A program made the translations under genes and the position numbers. From Leptodontidium sp. MPI-SDFR-AT-0119 (lineage: Eukaryota; Ascomycota; Leotiomycetes; Helotiales; Leptodontidiaceae): a stretch of 64,000 bases of DNA. Numbering within the stretch: the stretch's first letter is position 1; every line of letters starts with the position of its first letter. The notes below the pieces were generated by a model. That model ran no database searches. It was not told the DNA's origin and saw nothing but the letters and a program-made list of their open reading frames with translations. This document shows, in pieces, positions 12,331 through 24,060 of this stretch. Location of the stretch: assembly GCA_020726505.1 (NCBI GenBank), contig JAHLEZ010000028.1, positions 620,001 to 684,000 on the forward strand. Direction: 5' to 3'.

Positions 12331-12774
12331 TTATAAATAACACAGCATTCGATGGAGATTTACTAATATTGCTAGGCTATTTGTCGGTACCTTGAGGAAG
12401 TATTAGAGTTATAATAAGATTGATTTGCTTATTATATTAAAGTTTATAAAGGTATATATAATCTTTATAGTTATAGTTATATATTAAGTGAATCCTTTAG
12501 TGAAGAGTTTTTTATAATTTAAAAGATTACGTATATCTTAACCCTAAGGCTCGGCAACTTTGTTATATAAAAAAGTTAAGACAAGGACAAAATCATAAGA
12601 CTAAGGTTACGTAATATATTAAGTAGCTAAATAAGCTTACGAGCTTACGCGCTTTATGAGACATTTAGTAAAGTTTATACTAAAAATCCAAGCTTGATAT
12701 AAATAAAGTAGTTTCTTAGGTAATAAATCTTCGTACTTAAATTTATATAATAATTTAATTATTACTCTAAGTAT
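12331..12774. other. AT-rich unassigned DNA at the edge of the transposon block
   Basis: Very AT-rich sequence with many TTATA and TAATA runs. No LTR, coding frame or copy elsewhere in the window was recognised. It marks the start of the RIP-like composition and may be a fragment of an older repeat. Confidence 0.4.
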
Positions 12775-13059
12775 TGTGGAAGGGAAAAAGCCTAATAAAC
12801 CACACAACAAGAGATGTAGCATGTAGTGAGGTACGGGAGAGACTCTAAGTATAAGAAATCGCGGATTAATTAAATCTAAAGATAATACATATCTAAAGAG
12901 TATAAAAAGTCGAGGGAGGGGAGGAGAAAAAAGTGTATTAAATAATATCTATAAAAAGTTCTTAGTTATTAAGTTGCTTTTAAGTGTTAAAGCCTTTTGT
13001 ATAAAAAGAGCCTATTCGGTTAAGTAATAAAGAAGCTACTAAGAGCCTTCCCCACTATA
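12775..13059 (-). repeat. Diverged LTR of family X' (3' LTR, reversed)
   Basis: Begins TGTGGAAGGG and ends near CCCCACTATA. It aligns along its length with the reversed X1 LTR at 28747-29027, sharing the (AATTAATT)AAATCTAAAGAT segment, the GGAGGGGAGG run and the AGCCTTCCCC/GGGCTGTCCC end. It is immediately followed by CGTCCCCCTCTTCAAAAATT and TCGCCC.TCGAGC, the reverse complement of the polypurine-tract region seen beside the X1 and X2 3' LTRs. It is much more diverged than the X1/X2 LTRs, so it belongs to an older subfamily. Confidence 0.7.
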
Positions 13060-15174
13060 TTCGTCCCCCTCTTCAAAAATTATACTCGCCCCTCGAGCGA
13101 CTTAATATAAAAGAAACACTTTACTAATTAAAAGCTCTATAAATTAACGTTATTAATAAGAAGCCTAGTAAAAAAGAAGTCCCGTAATAGTTGACCTGTC
13201 ACTTTTAGAAGCAAACAATCGCCTCGTTTAGCGCCGTTAGCCTACTTTTATAAAGTTGACTTTCCCTTACTAACTTTCTAACTTTAATTCTCTAAATATA
13301 ATAACTTCTCCTTAATATTATTCCTTTTATAGAATACCTTAATATACTTTAACTTCTTTACTTCTCCTCTTACTAATTAAATAACATCTCTTATACCTTC
13401 TTTTACTTTAATTCTCTTAAGAAAGTAAACTTCCTCGTTAAGCTTATATTAAAATCGACTTTACTATTACTTTTCTTATACTACTAAGGCAAGATCCCCT
13501 TCTATTTAATAATAACTTTAGCTACTATGACTTTAAGTATCCTTAAAGGTCTCTTTGTCACTAACTCTTTACTATTTAGTACCTTTAAGGCAATAACCTT
13601 AGTCTTTACTATCAACTTTAGCGCGCTATTAGAGTTTAACACCTTTAACTTCGCTATTACCTAGTCGTAAAAGTAACATAGTAAAGAGTTTCCCTTACTT
13701 ACTTGCTTTTTTCTTACTAGACAGTAACTTCTTCCGTAATACTTACGTTAACCTATATATAATCTCTACTTAGCTTTTCTATACCTCGATTTCTAAATAA
13801 TAACTTTAATATAAAGTCAAGTCACTTTAACGCTATAAGTTAACCTGTTATAACACTATTTAAGCTCTACTAACTCGTCGAAAATCTTTAAGAAGAGTCC
13901 TTTATTATTAGCCACCTTAGAAGTACTATTAAGATCAGTTCACTCTATTTTAGCCTAAGCGCTCTTAACTTTAATACTAAGGGTTAATATTATAAAGGTC
14001 TTAACACGTCTTAACTTCGTAAGTTATACTCTTATTTCTTCTTTTTATATTTAATTAGCTATTTATAGATTATACTAATACCTTTCCTACGGCGATTTAA
14101 AGTACTACCACGGTTATTAATCCTTAACTCGTGTTTTAAAAAGTGATTAAAGTAAATTCTAAGACTTTACCTTAACGTTATTTAAACTAAGTATTAAATT
14201 GTTTAACCTTTTTATAACGCTAGCACTTATATTCTCTTTATAAGTCAAGGAAATAATGTTATTTGTCTTTTTTAGGCTCGTAAACTTAATAGAAATTAAG
14301 GCTACCTCGTACGACTACTTATATTAAACTCTACCCTTTAAGCTAAGAACGTACGTGTTACGCCGTATTAATCTTCCCTTAATAATAAGTTACTAAGTAA
14401 CTTTTAGGTCCCTTTATAAATACGCTCTTATTATACTTACGTAAGTTATACTACTAAAAATAAGTAATATTATTTTATTAGTCTCTTATTAATTAGTTAA
14501 TTAAATAAAGTAGAGGCTAAATTCGTTAACTTAAAGGTTTATAATAAATAGTCGGGAGGAGTAAGTAAACTAACGGTCGTAATACGTCGAGTAAGGTTAA
14601 GAGGCTATAATAAGTTCTTAGTTCTTAGTATAATAGAAATAGCCCCTTCTCTCCTTAATAAGTAAGTCACTTCTTATTATTAAAGTTAATAAATGGTCTT
14701 TAAAACAACTGAGCTTTCTGGGGGCAAAAGAGTTTAGTTAACTCAAGTATTATTAAGTTAGTAGTAATTAAGTATAAAATGGCATACTATAAGGTCCTGT
14801 CGGCTAGAGATTTTCTCGAAATAGTAGTTCGGTTATAGTTAAGGTCTCTTAATTACTTTAGTTCTTTAATAAGAGTTAAAGAACTTATTATTAATCTTAA
14901 GGTTAAAACTAGACTTAACTCTTAACTAATTACTTTATAAGTTATTAGCTTTATCCCTGTTTGTTTTACTTAATAACACTTTTTAGAATAATATAATAGG
15001 CAGTGACGAAACATTTATAAGAATACTTAAGGTTGCTCCTTTAGCCTTAATTAGTTACTAGTACTTATTATTAAACTTAACTAGAGGTCGAGGGTATAAA
15101 GTCTTTATTACTTTAGCGATGTTAATACGAGCTTAAAATAGCGGCACTCTTACTTATAAGTCTATTATAATTAT
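13060..15174 (-). mobile_element. X' fragment A: 3' region of an old Gypsy element (part 1)
   Basis: This stretch is a diverged copy of X1 29028-31140 and, inverted, of X2 about 52240-54338. It continues across the Copia insertion into 28259-28545. It covers the long non-pol 3' region between integrase and 3' LTR, including the accessory reading frame described under X2 (here about 13290-14190, minus; the conserved piece LTKLRRVKTF lies near 14010-14035). No RT or integrase remains in this piece. Many TAA and TAG stops and TpA excess indicate heavy RIP. Confidence 0.7.
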
Positions 15175-15463
15175 TGTTGATTGCACTATGTTACTTAGAG
15201 CTCCCGCAATAAGTAACAACTTAGTTAATCGTTTGAGGCTTCAATACACGGTGTAAAAGTCTGTGGTTGTATGTATGTATTTAGTGAAGTCTAAGGAGCT
15301 ACTCTAAGGTGTCGAAGAGAGCTCTATATAAGAGGCTCTCATCGTGGGCTAGTCCCGAATTAGCTAGTGTCAAGTGCTCCTATTTATGTCCTGCAACCCC
15401 TGTTTTTGCCCGTCCTCTGTATTCACGTAATACGCCGATTACGTGAATATTATTATTTACACA
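15175..15463 (-). repeat. Copia 3' LTR
   Basis: 289 bp, same length as its partner at 27965-28253. The differences seen by eye between the two are all transitions (C/T or G/A), as RIP would produce. A GCTCTATATAAGAGGCTC segment near 15320-15340 contains a TATA-like core inside an imperfect hairpin. Confidence 0.92.
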
Positions 15464-15549
15464 CTAGTAACTCTTCTTTTAAGAGCTTGCCTTTCTCTCC
15501 ACTTATTTAGTCAACTTGACGTCGAACTTATTAGTCTCAATTAGCTCAC

Positions 15550-15830
15550 GTAGTGTTAAGTAAGCCTTTGACTTAGTCATAGCGTCGGCAGGGTTACTAG
15601 TTCCGTCAATCTAATCGACTCTATCGATTTCCCTACGTTCGTAGCTTTGGCGAAGGTATATAAGGTCGACTATTAGTCTCTTCTCTTGTGTTGTACCTAG
15701 CTTAACGATACAGTCGTAGATTGATTTGGAGTCCGTGTAAATGCGTAGCGGAATAGTTATGTTAAGTACTGCTTTAAATGTCGACTTAATAGCTAATGCT
15801 GTGTCGAAGCCGTTGCTCATAGCGAAGAGC
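15550..15830 (-). pseudogene. Copia RNase H and pol C-terminus
   Basis: The minus-strand frame starting near 15820 reads through LRIYTDSKSIYDCI, matching the RNase H segment of Copia polyproteins with its catalytic Asp, and continues past a TAG at a Trp position into NPADAMTKSK, the typical end of Copia pol. The open part is 69 residues (15611-15820). It ends shortly before the 3' LTR. Confidence 0.85.
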
Positions 15831-15899
15831 TCTGAGGCTAGTACGGATCGAGTGATTCTCTTGTATTTTGTGCTTGACTAATGGAGTATATTTGCTTTT

Positions 15900-17064
15900 C
15901 TGTTTTTATCGGTAGTAATAATGACGAAACCGATTTGTGAGCTATAGTCGGCGTTATTGGCGAAGCTTCCGTCCGTAAAGACAGCTATTTGCACACTAGC
16001 AGTCTTTAATTTGACGAATCGTAAGCCTCTGCCGCTGTTGTCTTTCTGCTATTAGAGTCTCTTATTTAGCTCTTTAATATAGTGATACTAAATATCAGTT
16101 ACTTGTGCTGCCCGTGATAAGTCAAACGCGGCTTTAAGTTACGAAATAGTACTAAGGTAAGCTCCGCGGGCTCGTTGTGCGACGTATTACTCTCGTGGAG
16201 TAGCGTTCTTAGTGACTTTGCCTCTAGTACCGGTTATATCTGTTGCTTTTTCTTGAACGAGTTATAGAGACTTAGTCTATCGTACTTGGTTTAAATATAT
16301 GTTGCCGTTGGAGCTAAGAGTAATTATGCCTCTATTGAACTTGAGGGCATAGTCTACTATAAGCTCCTCACGTAGTTTTGCCTTCTTTCTTAACTTTAGT
16401 AGCTCCTTTTCTTCTTTTGCTACAAATTCGTTATTAACTAAGAAGAGTGTGTCGTCGGTTTGTAAGCCTACGATACTAAAGCTGTTCTCGTTATTAATAT
16501 ATATAAGGCAAGGGTCGAATGTTAAGTCCTTGGTGTTGAGTCTGACCTTATAGTACTTATACTAAGTGTTAAACTAATAGTTTCCTGACTCTAGTACTCC
16601 GTATAGTAGCTTTCTGACGCGGAAGAAGTAGCCTTCCCATTAAGGTACGCCTTTTGGTGCTCGGACGTAGATTTCTCGGACGAGCTCTGTATCTGACTGT
16701 GTGTAGGCTTGGGTTATATCCCGTAGGTAAAGCTTATACTCCGGGAACATCGCTACTAGGCAAAGTTGTGACGATTCTGGCGCTTCAGGTGCTGACGTCA
16801 CGTGTTTAGGGGCTAGTGTTTCAGCTCTGAGGATATAGGGGTCAGCTCTTACAGCTGACCTTCTTCTGTATCTATTGTTCTAAGTACGAAGTGTGTTGTC
16901 TTGAATCTGTCTGTCTTGAGTGCCTCCGTAACAAAAGTAGGATTCTCTGGCTTATACGTTAAATTATTAGTGATTGAGTTAGCACAGTCGTCTGTCTTTT
17001 ATTATTATATACTTAGACAATAAGTCTTGACTTTTTATAAGTATTTAGTGTGCCTACGTCTTTA
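15900..17064 (-). pseudogene. Copia reverse transcriptase, distal part
   Basis: Minus-strand reading shows VGLQTDDTLFL near 16480-16440, the fungal Copia form of the region around the second RT catalytic motif, followed by a Lys/Glu-rich helix. At 17064 the frame reaches the Gypsy-1 insertion; the upstream half of RT continues at 23665. The pre-insertion reading (KDVGTLNTYKKSRLIV side) resembles the Copia RT start where a Lys-Ser-Arg-Leu-Val motif is expected. Stops at Gln and Trp codons are frequent. Confidence 0.75.
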
Positions 17065-17069
17065 ACTTC

Positions 17070-17369
17070 TGTTACGACCTACGATGCGCCTCGCATTCTA
17101 ACCGACACGGGCTCGTAGCATCGCTGGCTATGCGACGGCGCTAAGCCTAATAGGGAAGACTTAGTGGCGAGCCTGCGACATGTGGATGAATGGCCCCCGA
17201 CTACGTTAGGCCCCATTAGGAGGCTCCTTTATGTATTTATACTCGAGCTCCCCCTTACGGAGAGCTCTCCTTTCCTCCTTGTCTTTTCTTTTCGATTCTG
17301 AGCGTAGCCTTAGGTCCAAATATAAAGCTTGAGTCAACTCGCCGTATTAACCTTTGGCTAGCCGTAACA
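17070..17369 (+). repeat. Gypsy-1 5' LTR
   Basis: 300 bp, TGTTAC...GTAACA. Contains TATTTATACTCGAGCTC near 17232-17250 (TATA-like) followed by AGAGCTCTCCTTTCCT at 17261-17276. The same 16-base motif occurs in the TRIM LTRs. A third copy of this LTR is the solo LTR at 56978-57278, in the opposite orientation. Confidence 0.93.
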
Positions 17370-17639
17370 TAAGAAAAGACTAATACCCCTTCGTTATAAA
17401 GCGTTATATTTCACCCGGTCTTGCGCCTTGTCGACTTGCCCTTATAATAAGTTAATAACGAGCCTTAACACCTTAGCCTATTCGACAGATAGGCACCTCT
17501 CTGCCCTCGTAATAGACTGTCCTAGAGAAAGCTAGATATTCTCTCGTGTTTAACTTACTTTGCCGTAACTTGACGCGCGCCGTTGTTTCGAACGTATGTC
17601 TAATTAACAAATCGATCAACAACCTTAAACACCCCTTAA

Positions 17640-18950
17640 CCCCACCTTACTACCTTTACCGGTCTCTCCCCCTCGTCGGCGAAGCTCTAGAGAAAGGAGC
17701 GCCCCTGTACGGCTAGGCTTTACCGATACCCCCATCCCTTCGGTCGAGACTCTCTCGGACGAGCCGGAAAGCTTTAACGGATTCGACTCAGACTCAGAGG
17801 ACAAGCCCCAGCGTTTCTTCGACGTATCGCTAGAGCCTACTAATATGGAGGGCCTTACCCCCGCTCAATAAGCTAGAGTGGATTAGCTAATTAAGGACTC
17901 TGTCAGCTCTGCTGTCGCCGCCGCCGTTATATAAGCTCTCACTTAATATGCTATCGATAACCCTCGCTAAGAGACTGGCACTCCCTCTCCTTCTGACCAA
18001 TTAGTGCGAGCCCTTACGGCGGACTTCTAGTTTACTGCCGACTATTACTTCCTTAAGCTAAACCCCGGCATCCCCGCCGTCGAGCCTAATAAGGTCAAGT
18101 ACTCTCGTACTCCCTTTAGCGATTATAAGGGCGAAATTAAATACAACGCCTAAAAGATAGATATAAAGCTCTTTATTTAGAAATACTTAAGTAACTTCCT
18201 CACCGGCGAATCGTAGGTCTACGCCTACTTTGAGTATATAAAGGGAGAGGCCAAGACTATTATTTTTTAATAAATAGACCCCGACTTCGCTAGAGACTTT
18301 AACGGAGCCGCCGACGTCTTAAAGGCTTTAGACTAGCGTTTCTTTAACTATAACTGAGTATAGGCCGCTAAGCTTAAGTATAATTAACTATAGATAAGTA
18401 GTATAACTTATAACGAGTTCTATATAAAGTTCACGACTTACGCGGCTACTAGAAAAATCTCACTTGACCGCTAGTTCGACGACGTATGCGAGAAAGTCTC
18501 GGATAAGCTCAAGTATAATATCTGAACTAAGAAGTATAAATTCGCCGGAGATTATACGGCTCTTGACGAGTTCTTAGTCGTCTCAGATCGCGAGTTATAG
18601 AATATCGCTACTGGACGAGTTAATAGACGTGTTATTATTATTGTCCGCGAAGCCCCTCGAGTCTCCTTTAATAATACTAATACTAGCGACTCGCGCGGCA
18701 TCTTAAAGAAGGACAGCTAGCGTTCGACTTCACTTACCCCTACTGCTCACGCATGGAGACTACTGACTCCAAGACAGTCGTCAGATGTCCGCTAGCGTAC
18801 GCCCTCCCCTTCGCCTGTCTTGCGCCGACCTGAGTCCCTCGTACCTCCTCTTACGCCTAAGGACGTCTCTTCCGACACCTGTCTCTACTGCAGCAAGACT
18901 GGCTATTAGGCCAGCGGCTGTCTTAAGTGCCGTAAAGACTAGGCTCTCGA
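17640..18950 (+). pseudogene. Gypsy-1 gag with zinc knuckle
   Basis: A plus-strand frame interrupted by Gln/Trp-type stops encodes an acidic N-terminal part (SDEPESFNGFDSDSED), a capsid-like middle (YFLKLNPGIPAVEPNK) and, at about 18880-18935, a CCHC-type knuckle CLYCSKTGY.ASGC, in which the zinc His reads as Tyr (CAT to TAT) and the next residue is a TAG. Both changes are single C-to-T or G-to-A steps expected from RIP. Confidence 0.75.
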
Positions 18951-19129
18951 TAAGTCGATTTTATAACTAGTCGTCGGCGAGGATCTGGAGACTAACGAGC
19001 TATTAAAAAACTCTTAAGCCGTGGCAAAGACTCACACCTCGGCATAAGCCACAATTTGTGGAAGGACTTAGTATTTGATTTCCGTGCTCTTATTAGAGGA
19101 CGACAATTTTTAATTAGTATTAAACTAGG

Positions 19130-19430
19130 AAGAAATAGATTCTTTATTAAGACTTTTATATATATTAATAGTAGAACTAATATTTTCGATACTATTAAAA
19201 CCTCTTTCGTATACTAACTCGTTAAGTAATTTAATATCTCTTTTATATCCCTCCCTTAGTTAATTATCTTAATTAGTTATAATAGTAAGAAAGGCAAGCT
19301 AATTAATACAGCCGTCTTACTTACTCTAACAATCGACCGCCGGCGAATTAACTTCCCCTTTCTAGTGACTGACTTAGGAAACACTGACGTCTTAATTAGT
19401 CGGAAGTTCCTCGAGTATTACGACTTAAAG
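19130..19430 (+). pseudogene. Gypsy-1 aspartic protease region
   Basis: Between gag and RT a frame carries VTDLGNTDVLISRKFLEYYDLK, close to the second half of retropepsin domains of fungal chromoviruses (hydrophobic strand, then a Gly/Arg-Lys-Phe-Leu motif before the catalytic-core end). The first catalytic D[ST]G is not clearly readable. Call made from position plus this motif. Confidence 0.5.
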
Positions 19431-20199
19431 TAGTCGTATACGAAGAACTATAATCGGCTAGAATGGCTATTAGACATGCCCGTCCAGCCGTACTTTAACT
19501 AGCGAGTCTTCGTCGATATTAACTATTCCGACAAGTTAATTATTAAGTCTCACTAACTTGACGCGGAACGAAGGGATGCCCTTATAGACATAAATAACTA
19601 CTGCCGGAGACAAGCTAGGCTTACGGCGCTTGACGATTCCCTTAAGACAAAGGCCCCTGTTTAACTTACCGCTAGCGTCTCGCTAACTCGACCCTCGAGC
19701 TTTACTAGAGAAGTCAAAGAGCGCCTGCGGGTTATAGAAGAGTAATTGAACCCTTCGATATCCTGTGATCCAGGATTATTACTTAAGGACAAGAGAACTC
19801 GTAGAGCCTCTCTAGTGAATTACTAAATAAAAGTACTTACTATAAAAATCTTTTTTATATTAATAGTAGCGATATCTACGACGTACCTCTAACTTAAGAG
19901 GGCTAAGAAGAATAAGGTGTAAACCTTTGTGATATTAGTACTTGAGATCGACTAAGAACTGACTCGTCGCCGGCGAGAGGCCTTAAACTAACTAAGCGTC
20001 GAACTCGTATTAATAAATAGAGACTTGACCTTAGAGGAGGCCTTAGAGGCTAAGTACGCGCAAAATAATGAGCTAGTAAGTAAGAAGCTCCCGGTAGAGT
20101 ACTAAGAGTATACTCTTCTCTTCTCCCAGCGAGCCTCTGACGAGTTATTAGCACATCGCTAAGGTGTGGACTACTAAATCGAGCTTACTAAGGAGAACG

Positions 20200-21480
20200 A
20201 CTTGTCCTTTGAACTTCTCTAGCGTATAATTAAAGAATAATTATTAGAGACTAAGTAGTATATTATTAATAATCTATATAAGGGATTTATTAAGCCCTTT
20301 AGTATATTATATGCGGCCCTTATTCTCTTCGCTAAGAAAGCCGACGGCAGTCTCCGACTATGCGTCGACTACCGGAAGCTAAATGCCTTATTAAAGAAGG
20401 ACCCGTACTTAATCCCTCTAATCGACGAGATAATAGCACGTATCTATAAGGCAAAGGTCTTTATAAAGCTTGATATTTAATAGGCTTTCCACCGCATTTA
20501 CATGTCCCCTAAGAGCGAAGACTATACGACCTTCTACACTTAATATAACACGTATAAGTATAAGGTCCTTCCCTTTAGCCTTATTAATAGTCCGGCGACT
20601 TTCTAGCGATTTGTTAACGATATCTTTATAGAATACCTCGACGACTTCTGCGTGGCTTATATAGACGATATCCTTATATATTCGTCCACTCTAGAGGAAC
20701 ATAAGGTCTACGTTAAGAAGGTTATAGTAATATTATAGGCACACGGACTTTAGACTAATATTAAGAAATCTGAGTTTAGCGTATAAAAGACTAAGTTCTT
20801 AGGATTCGTTATTAGAGTCGATAACGTGGAAGTAGACTTAGAGAAGATTAGTGTAATTAAGGACTAATAATACGCCGACAATATATAGGGTATATAGAAT
20901 TACCTTAGCTTTTGTAACTTTTACTGCCAGTTTATTAAAGACTATAGTTATATTACACGTCCTCTTATAATACTCACCGGAAAGGACGTTCCCTTCGTCT
21001 TCGACAACGCCTGTAAAAACGTATAAGAGACTCTTCGGGAAGCCCTCTAATTTACGCCGGTTCTTTACTACTACGACCTTACTAAGTAGACACGGCTAGA
21101 GACTGATTCCTTAGATGGAGTCGTCGCTGGGATTCTATTTTAATTATAAGAAGATAATATTTTTTACCTTGTAAGATACTTCTTTAAGACTATAATAGAC
21201 TTTAAGCTTAATTACTTGATTTACGACAAAGAGATACTAGCGATTTTCCGGTCGTTTAAGTAATATCGCCTAGAGCTCTTAGGTGCCTAGAAGAACGTCC
21301 TTGTCTATATAGACTACTAGGCCCTAGAGTACTTTATAATTACTAAGGACCTTACGGCTAAGTAAGCTCAATAGGCTAAGTTCTTTGCGGATTTCTATTT
21401 TACGATTATATATTATATTGGGACAACTAATACGTTAGCTAATACTCTGTCTTAACGGGATCAAGACCTCACGGCGACAG
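20200..21480 (+). pseudogene. Gypsy-1 reverse transcriptase and RNase H
   Basis: Clear RT motifs: LFAKKADGSLRLCVDYRKLN at about 20325-20385, LPFSLINSPATF around 20570-20605, and the catalytic box YIDDILIYS at about 20657-20685. The tether/RNase H region follows, with an acidic RNase H start (ETDSLDGVVAGIL) at about 21105-21135. Several TAA and TAG codons stand where Trp or Gln is normal, including one in the LPFSL...F.RF motif. Confidence 0.9.
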
Positions 21481-21959
21481 AGGCACGTAAGCGGGCTATC
21501 TGTAGTTAATAGTTAATTCCGACTAATAAAATTAACTCGCGAGTCGCCAGCGACCTTTAGCTCTCTGCCGTCGACCTTATAGACGCTTATATTAATGTCG
21601 TAGAGACGGTACTCCTAGTACTTGTAGAGGCTATGATCCCGGACCACGAGGTTGAGACACGTGACGAGCTAGAGCTAGAGCCGGAACCTGAGCCTAATAC
21701 AGAAGTGTTAGTCGACCCGGAGACCCTTATGCCGGAAGAGCTGGACCTTAACTCTATAATAGCCTATGACGTCGCGGAATACGATATTATTAATTAAGTG
21801 CTCGTAGTTAATAAGTCTTCGCCTTCGCTAGAGCCTCTCTGACAAAAAGCTAGGGAATAATTATTAGATTACGAGCTAGTAAACGACAAGTTACTTTTCT
21901 AAGGACGCCTAGAAGTGCCCTTAGAGCCGCTAGAGCTTCGCACGACACTTATCTGTTAT

Positions 21960-22720
21960 GTGTACTCCTAGTTATTAATAGTACACGCAGGGATCGGGAA
22001 GATAAAGGCATTACTAAGCCGTAAATACTATTAAAATAGCCTCTCTATAGACGTAGCTCGATACGTAGCGAATTATAGTTACTCCCGGCAAAAGGCTAAA
22101 AGAGATAAGACTCTTGGTTTCTTACACCCCCTACTAATCCTCGTTCGGCCGTATTAATACCTCACGATAGATTTCACGAAGTTACTATTAGACAAGTACA
22201 GTTATAACTTCGCTATAGTTATTATTAACTGCTTGTTTAAGAAACCGGTCTTAATACCTTATAATAATATAATTACGGCGAAAGGCATGGCTACTCTCTT
22301 TCTTGTTTATTAAACTCGACACTTCGGTATGCTAGACTCTATTGTCTCGGACCGCGGACCTTAGTTCGTCTCCTCCTTTTGGAAAGAGTACTGTCGTATC
22401 CTCGGGACTAAGGTAAAGTTAACGACGGCGTATAACCCGAACGTCGACGGCTAAATAAAAGTAACAAATTAATATATTAAATAGCGGCTTTGTCCCTTTT
22501 GCTATTATTACTAAGACAATTAGAGCGACCTCTTACTGATTATAGACATTGCTTAATTAATGTTACTACACGAGTCCTTAGGCCGCCTGTCTCTTTTCTA
22601 GTTACTTAACGGCGCTAAGTTAAGGACTTCCTAGGACTTAGTTAACTTAGAGCCGCCGGCTATAGTAATAGAGAGACTTAACCGCGAGGAGGCTCTACAG
22701 GTAGCCTTACGAATGAAGGA
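21960..22720 (+). pseudogene. Gypsy-1 integrase
   Basis: Frames between 21960 and 22720 include the catalytic-core signatures DFTKLLLDKYS (first Asp region), VSDRGPQFVSSFWKEYC (second Asp, about 22340-22390) and KVKLTTAYNPNVDG (leading to the third acidic residue), the standard DD35E pattern of Gypsy integrases. Stops again replace Gln or Trp codons. Confidence 0.88.
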
Positions 22721-23039
22721 GGTTACAGAAGTCACATAGTTGTCCCTAAAGGACTAGTAAGAGAAAATGGAATGACTAGCGAATCGTAGACGACGCGCTG
22801 TCGATTAGGACGTTAGCGACTTAGTACTAGTCGACACTTAGAACTAGAACGTTGACCGACTTTTAAGGAAGTTGTCTAATAAGTAGTACGGCCCTATTAA
22901 GGTAATCGCTAGGGAAGGAGAGAGCTAAAGAGTTGAGTTACTAGAGGACTAGTTAATTTACTCCGTTTTCCACTTACACTCGCTTTATAAGTATGTTAAT
23001 AACCCCCTGCCGGGACAAGCTAGAGTTACGCCGGCACTT

Positions 23040-23408
23040 ATCCGGCTATTGCCTGAGTAGGATGAGTGGGAAATTAAAGGCATCCTTGGCTCTAAGGTTA
23101 TACGAAATAAGCTATTCTATTATATTAAGTGGCTAGGCGCTGACGAAGACCTAAAATAGTACTTATACTTGGATACTATGACGGCTCCGTATATAGTTAA
23201 ACAGTTCTACCTCGAGTATCCTAACGCCAAGGGCCCCCCGAGAGCTCTCCCTAAGTGGCTAGAGGCTTATAACGCAGGTATCGACGACTATAACGACCTC
23301 GAGGACGACACGGTTATAGCTACAACTGCGCGGACGCAGTTTTTTAGGGGGGGGGGTAATGTTACGACTTACGATGCGCCTCGCATTCTAACTGACACGG
23401 GCTCGTAG
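23040..23408 (+). pseudogene. Gypsy-1 integrase C-terminus with chromodomain
   Basis: After the integrase core the frame reads EWEIKGILGSKVIRNKLFYY, then IKWLGADEDLK, then a TAG in place of Trp and YLYLDTMTAPYIVKQFY, matching a chromodomain (E-W-E-V.x.IL, Y.VKW.G, tail helix). The last 79 residues (23169-23408) are still open. The open frame runs past the polypurine tract into the 3' LTR. Chromodomains target integration to methylated heterochromatin, which fits this element's place inside other transposons. Confidence 0.85.
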
Positions 23409-23659
23409 TATCGCTGGCTATGCGACGGCGCTAAGCCTAATAGGGAAGACTTAGTGGCGAGCCTGCGACATGTGGATGAATAGCCCCCGACTACGCTAGG
23501 CCCTATTAGGAGGCTCCTTTATGTATTTATACTCGAGCTCCCCCTTACGGAGAGCTCTCCTTTCCTCCTTGTCTTTTCTTCTCGATTCTGAGCGTAGCCT
23601 TAGGTCCAAATACAAAGCTTGAGTCAACTCGCCGTATCAACCTTTGGCCAGCCGTAACA
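23360..23659 (+). repeat. Gypsy-1 3' LTR
   Basis: 300 bp, partner of 17070-17369, preceded by a polypurine tract and followed by the TSD ACTTC. Confidence 0.93.
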
Positions 23660-23664
23660 ACTTC

Positions 23665-24060
23665 GTCGACAAAGCGTGAGTTAAATATTCTTGTACTGAC
23701 GGGGATATCGCAGTAGTTTACGAACTCAAAGGTCTAGTTGTCGATTAGTCCGTCGATCTCCTTTTGTCGCGAATGCTCGTAACTTGGCTCTCCGTTAACG
23801 TGTATAGTGGTATCGTGTCGTACGGCACGTGGTCTACCCCTACGTCGTCGAACAGGTGCAGTAGTCACGTCTAGTGGTGTAATATCGTTAGCTAGCTTTG
23901 GCTGTGGTTCCTGGCGATTCTCTTGTGTTAGTTCTTGGTGGTCTTTATACTCTAGTTCGGTGGCGCTTTGTTATGTATCTTGTAAAAATAGTCGTATAAA
24001 CGTTGAGCGTAGAGTTACGGCCTTATCGTTGACTTGTACGATATAGTCCTCTCCTTAAGT
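23665..24060 (-). pseudogene. Copia reverse transcriptase, proximal part
   Basis: Minus-strand frame reads GEPSYEHSRQKEIDGLIDN then a TAG at a Trp site and TFEFVNYCDIPVSTRIFNSRFVDEV, which matches the start of Copia RT (SR..EI..L...TFE.V....IP...RIFNSRFVDE). It stops at the Gypsy-1 insertion point and resumes at 17064. Confidence 0.8.

Larger units (their letters stand above)
17070..23659 (+). mobile_element. Gypsy-1: chromovirus LTR retrotransposon inside Copia RT
   Basis: Two 300-bp LTRs (17070-17369 and 23360-23659) start TGTTAC and end GTAACA. The TSD ACTTC is present at 17065-17069 and 23660-23664, so the insertion into Copia is unambiguous. Plus-strand order is gag, protease, RT, RNase H, integrase, chromodomain, the Ty3/Gypsy (Metaviridae) chromovirus order. 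A G-rich polypurine tract lies just before the 3' LTR at about 23344-23358. Total 6,590 bp. About ten differences between LTRs were noticed, all transitions. Coding frames have many TAA/TAG stops but remain easy to read, so it is younger than its host. Confidence 0.95.
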
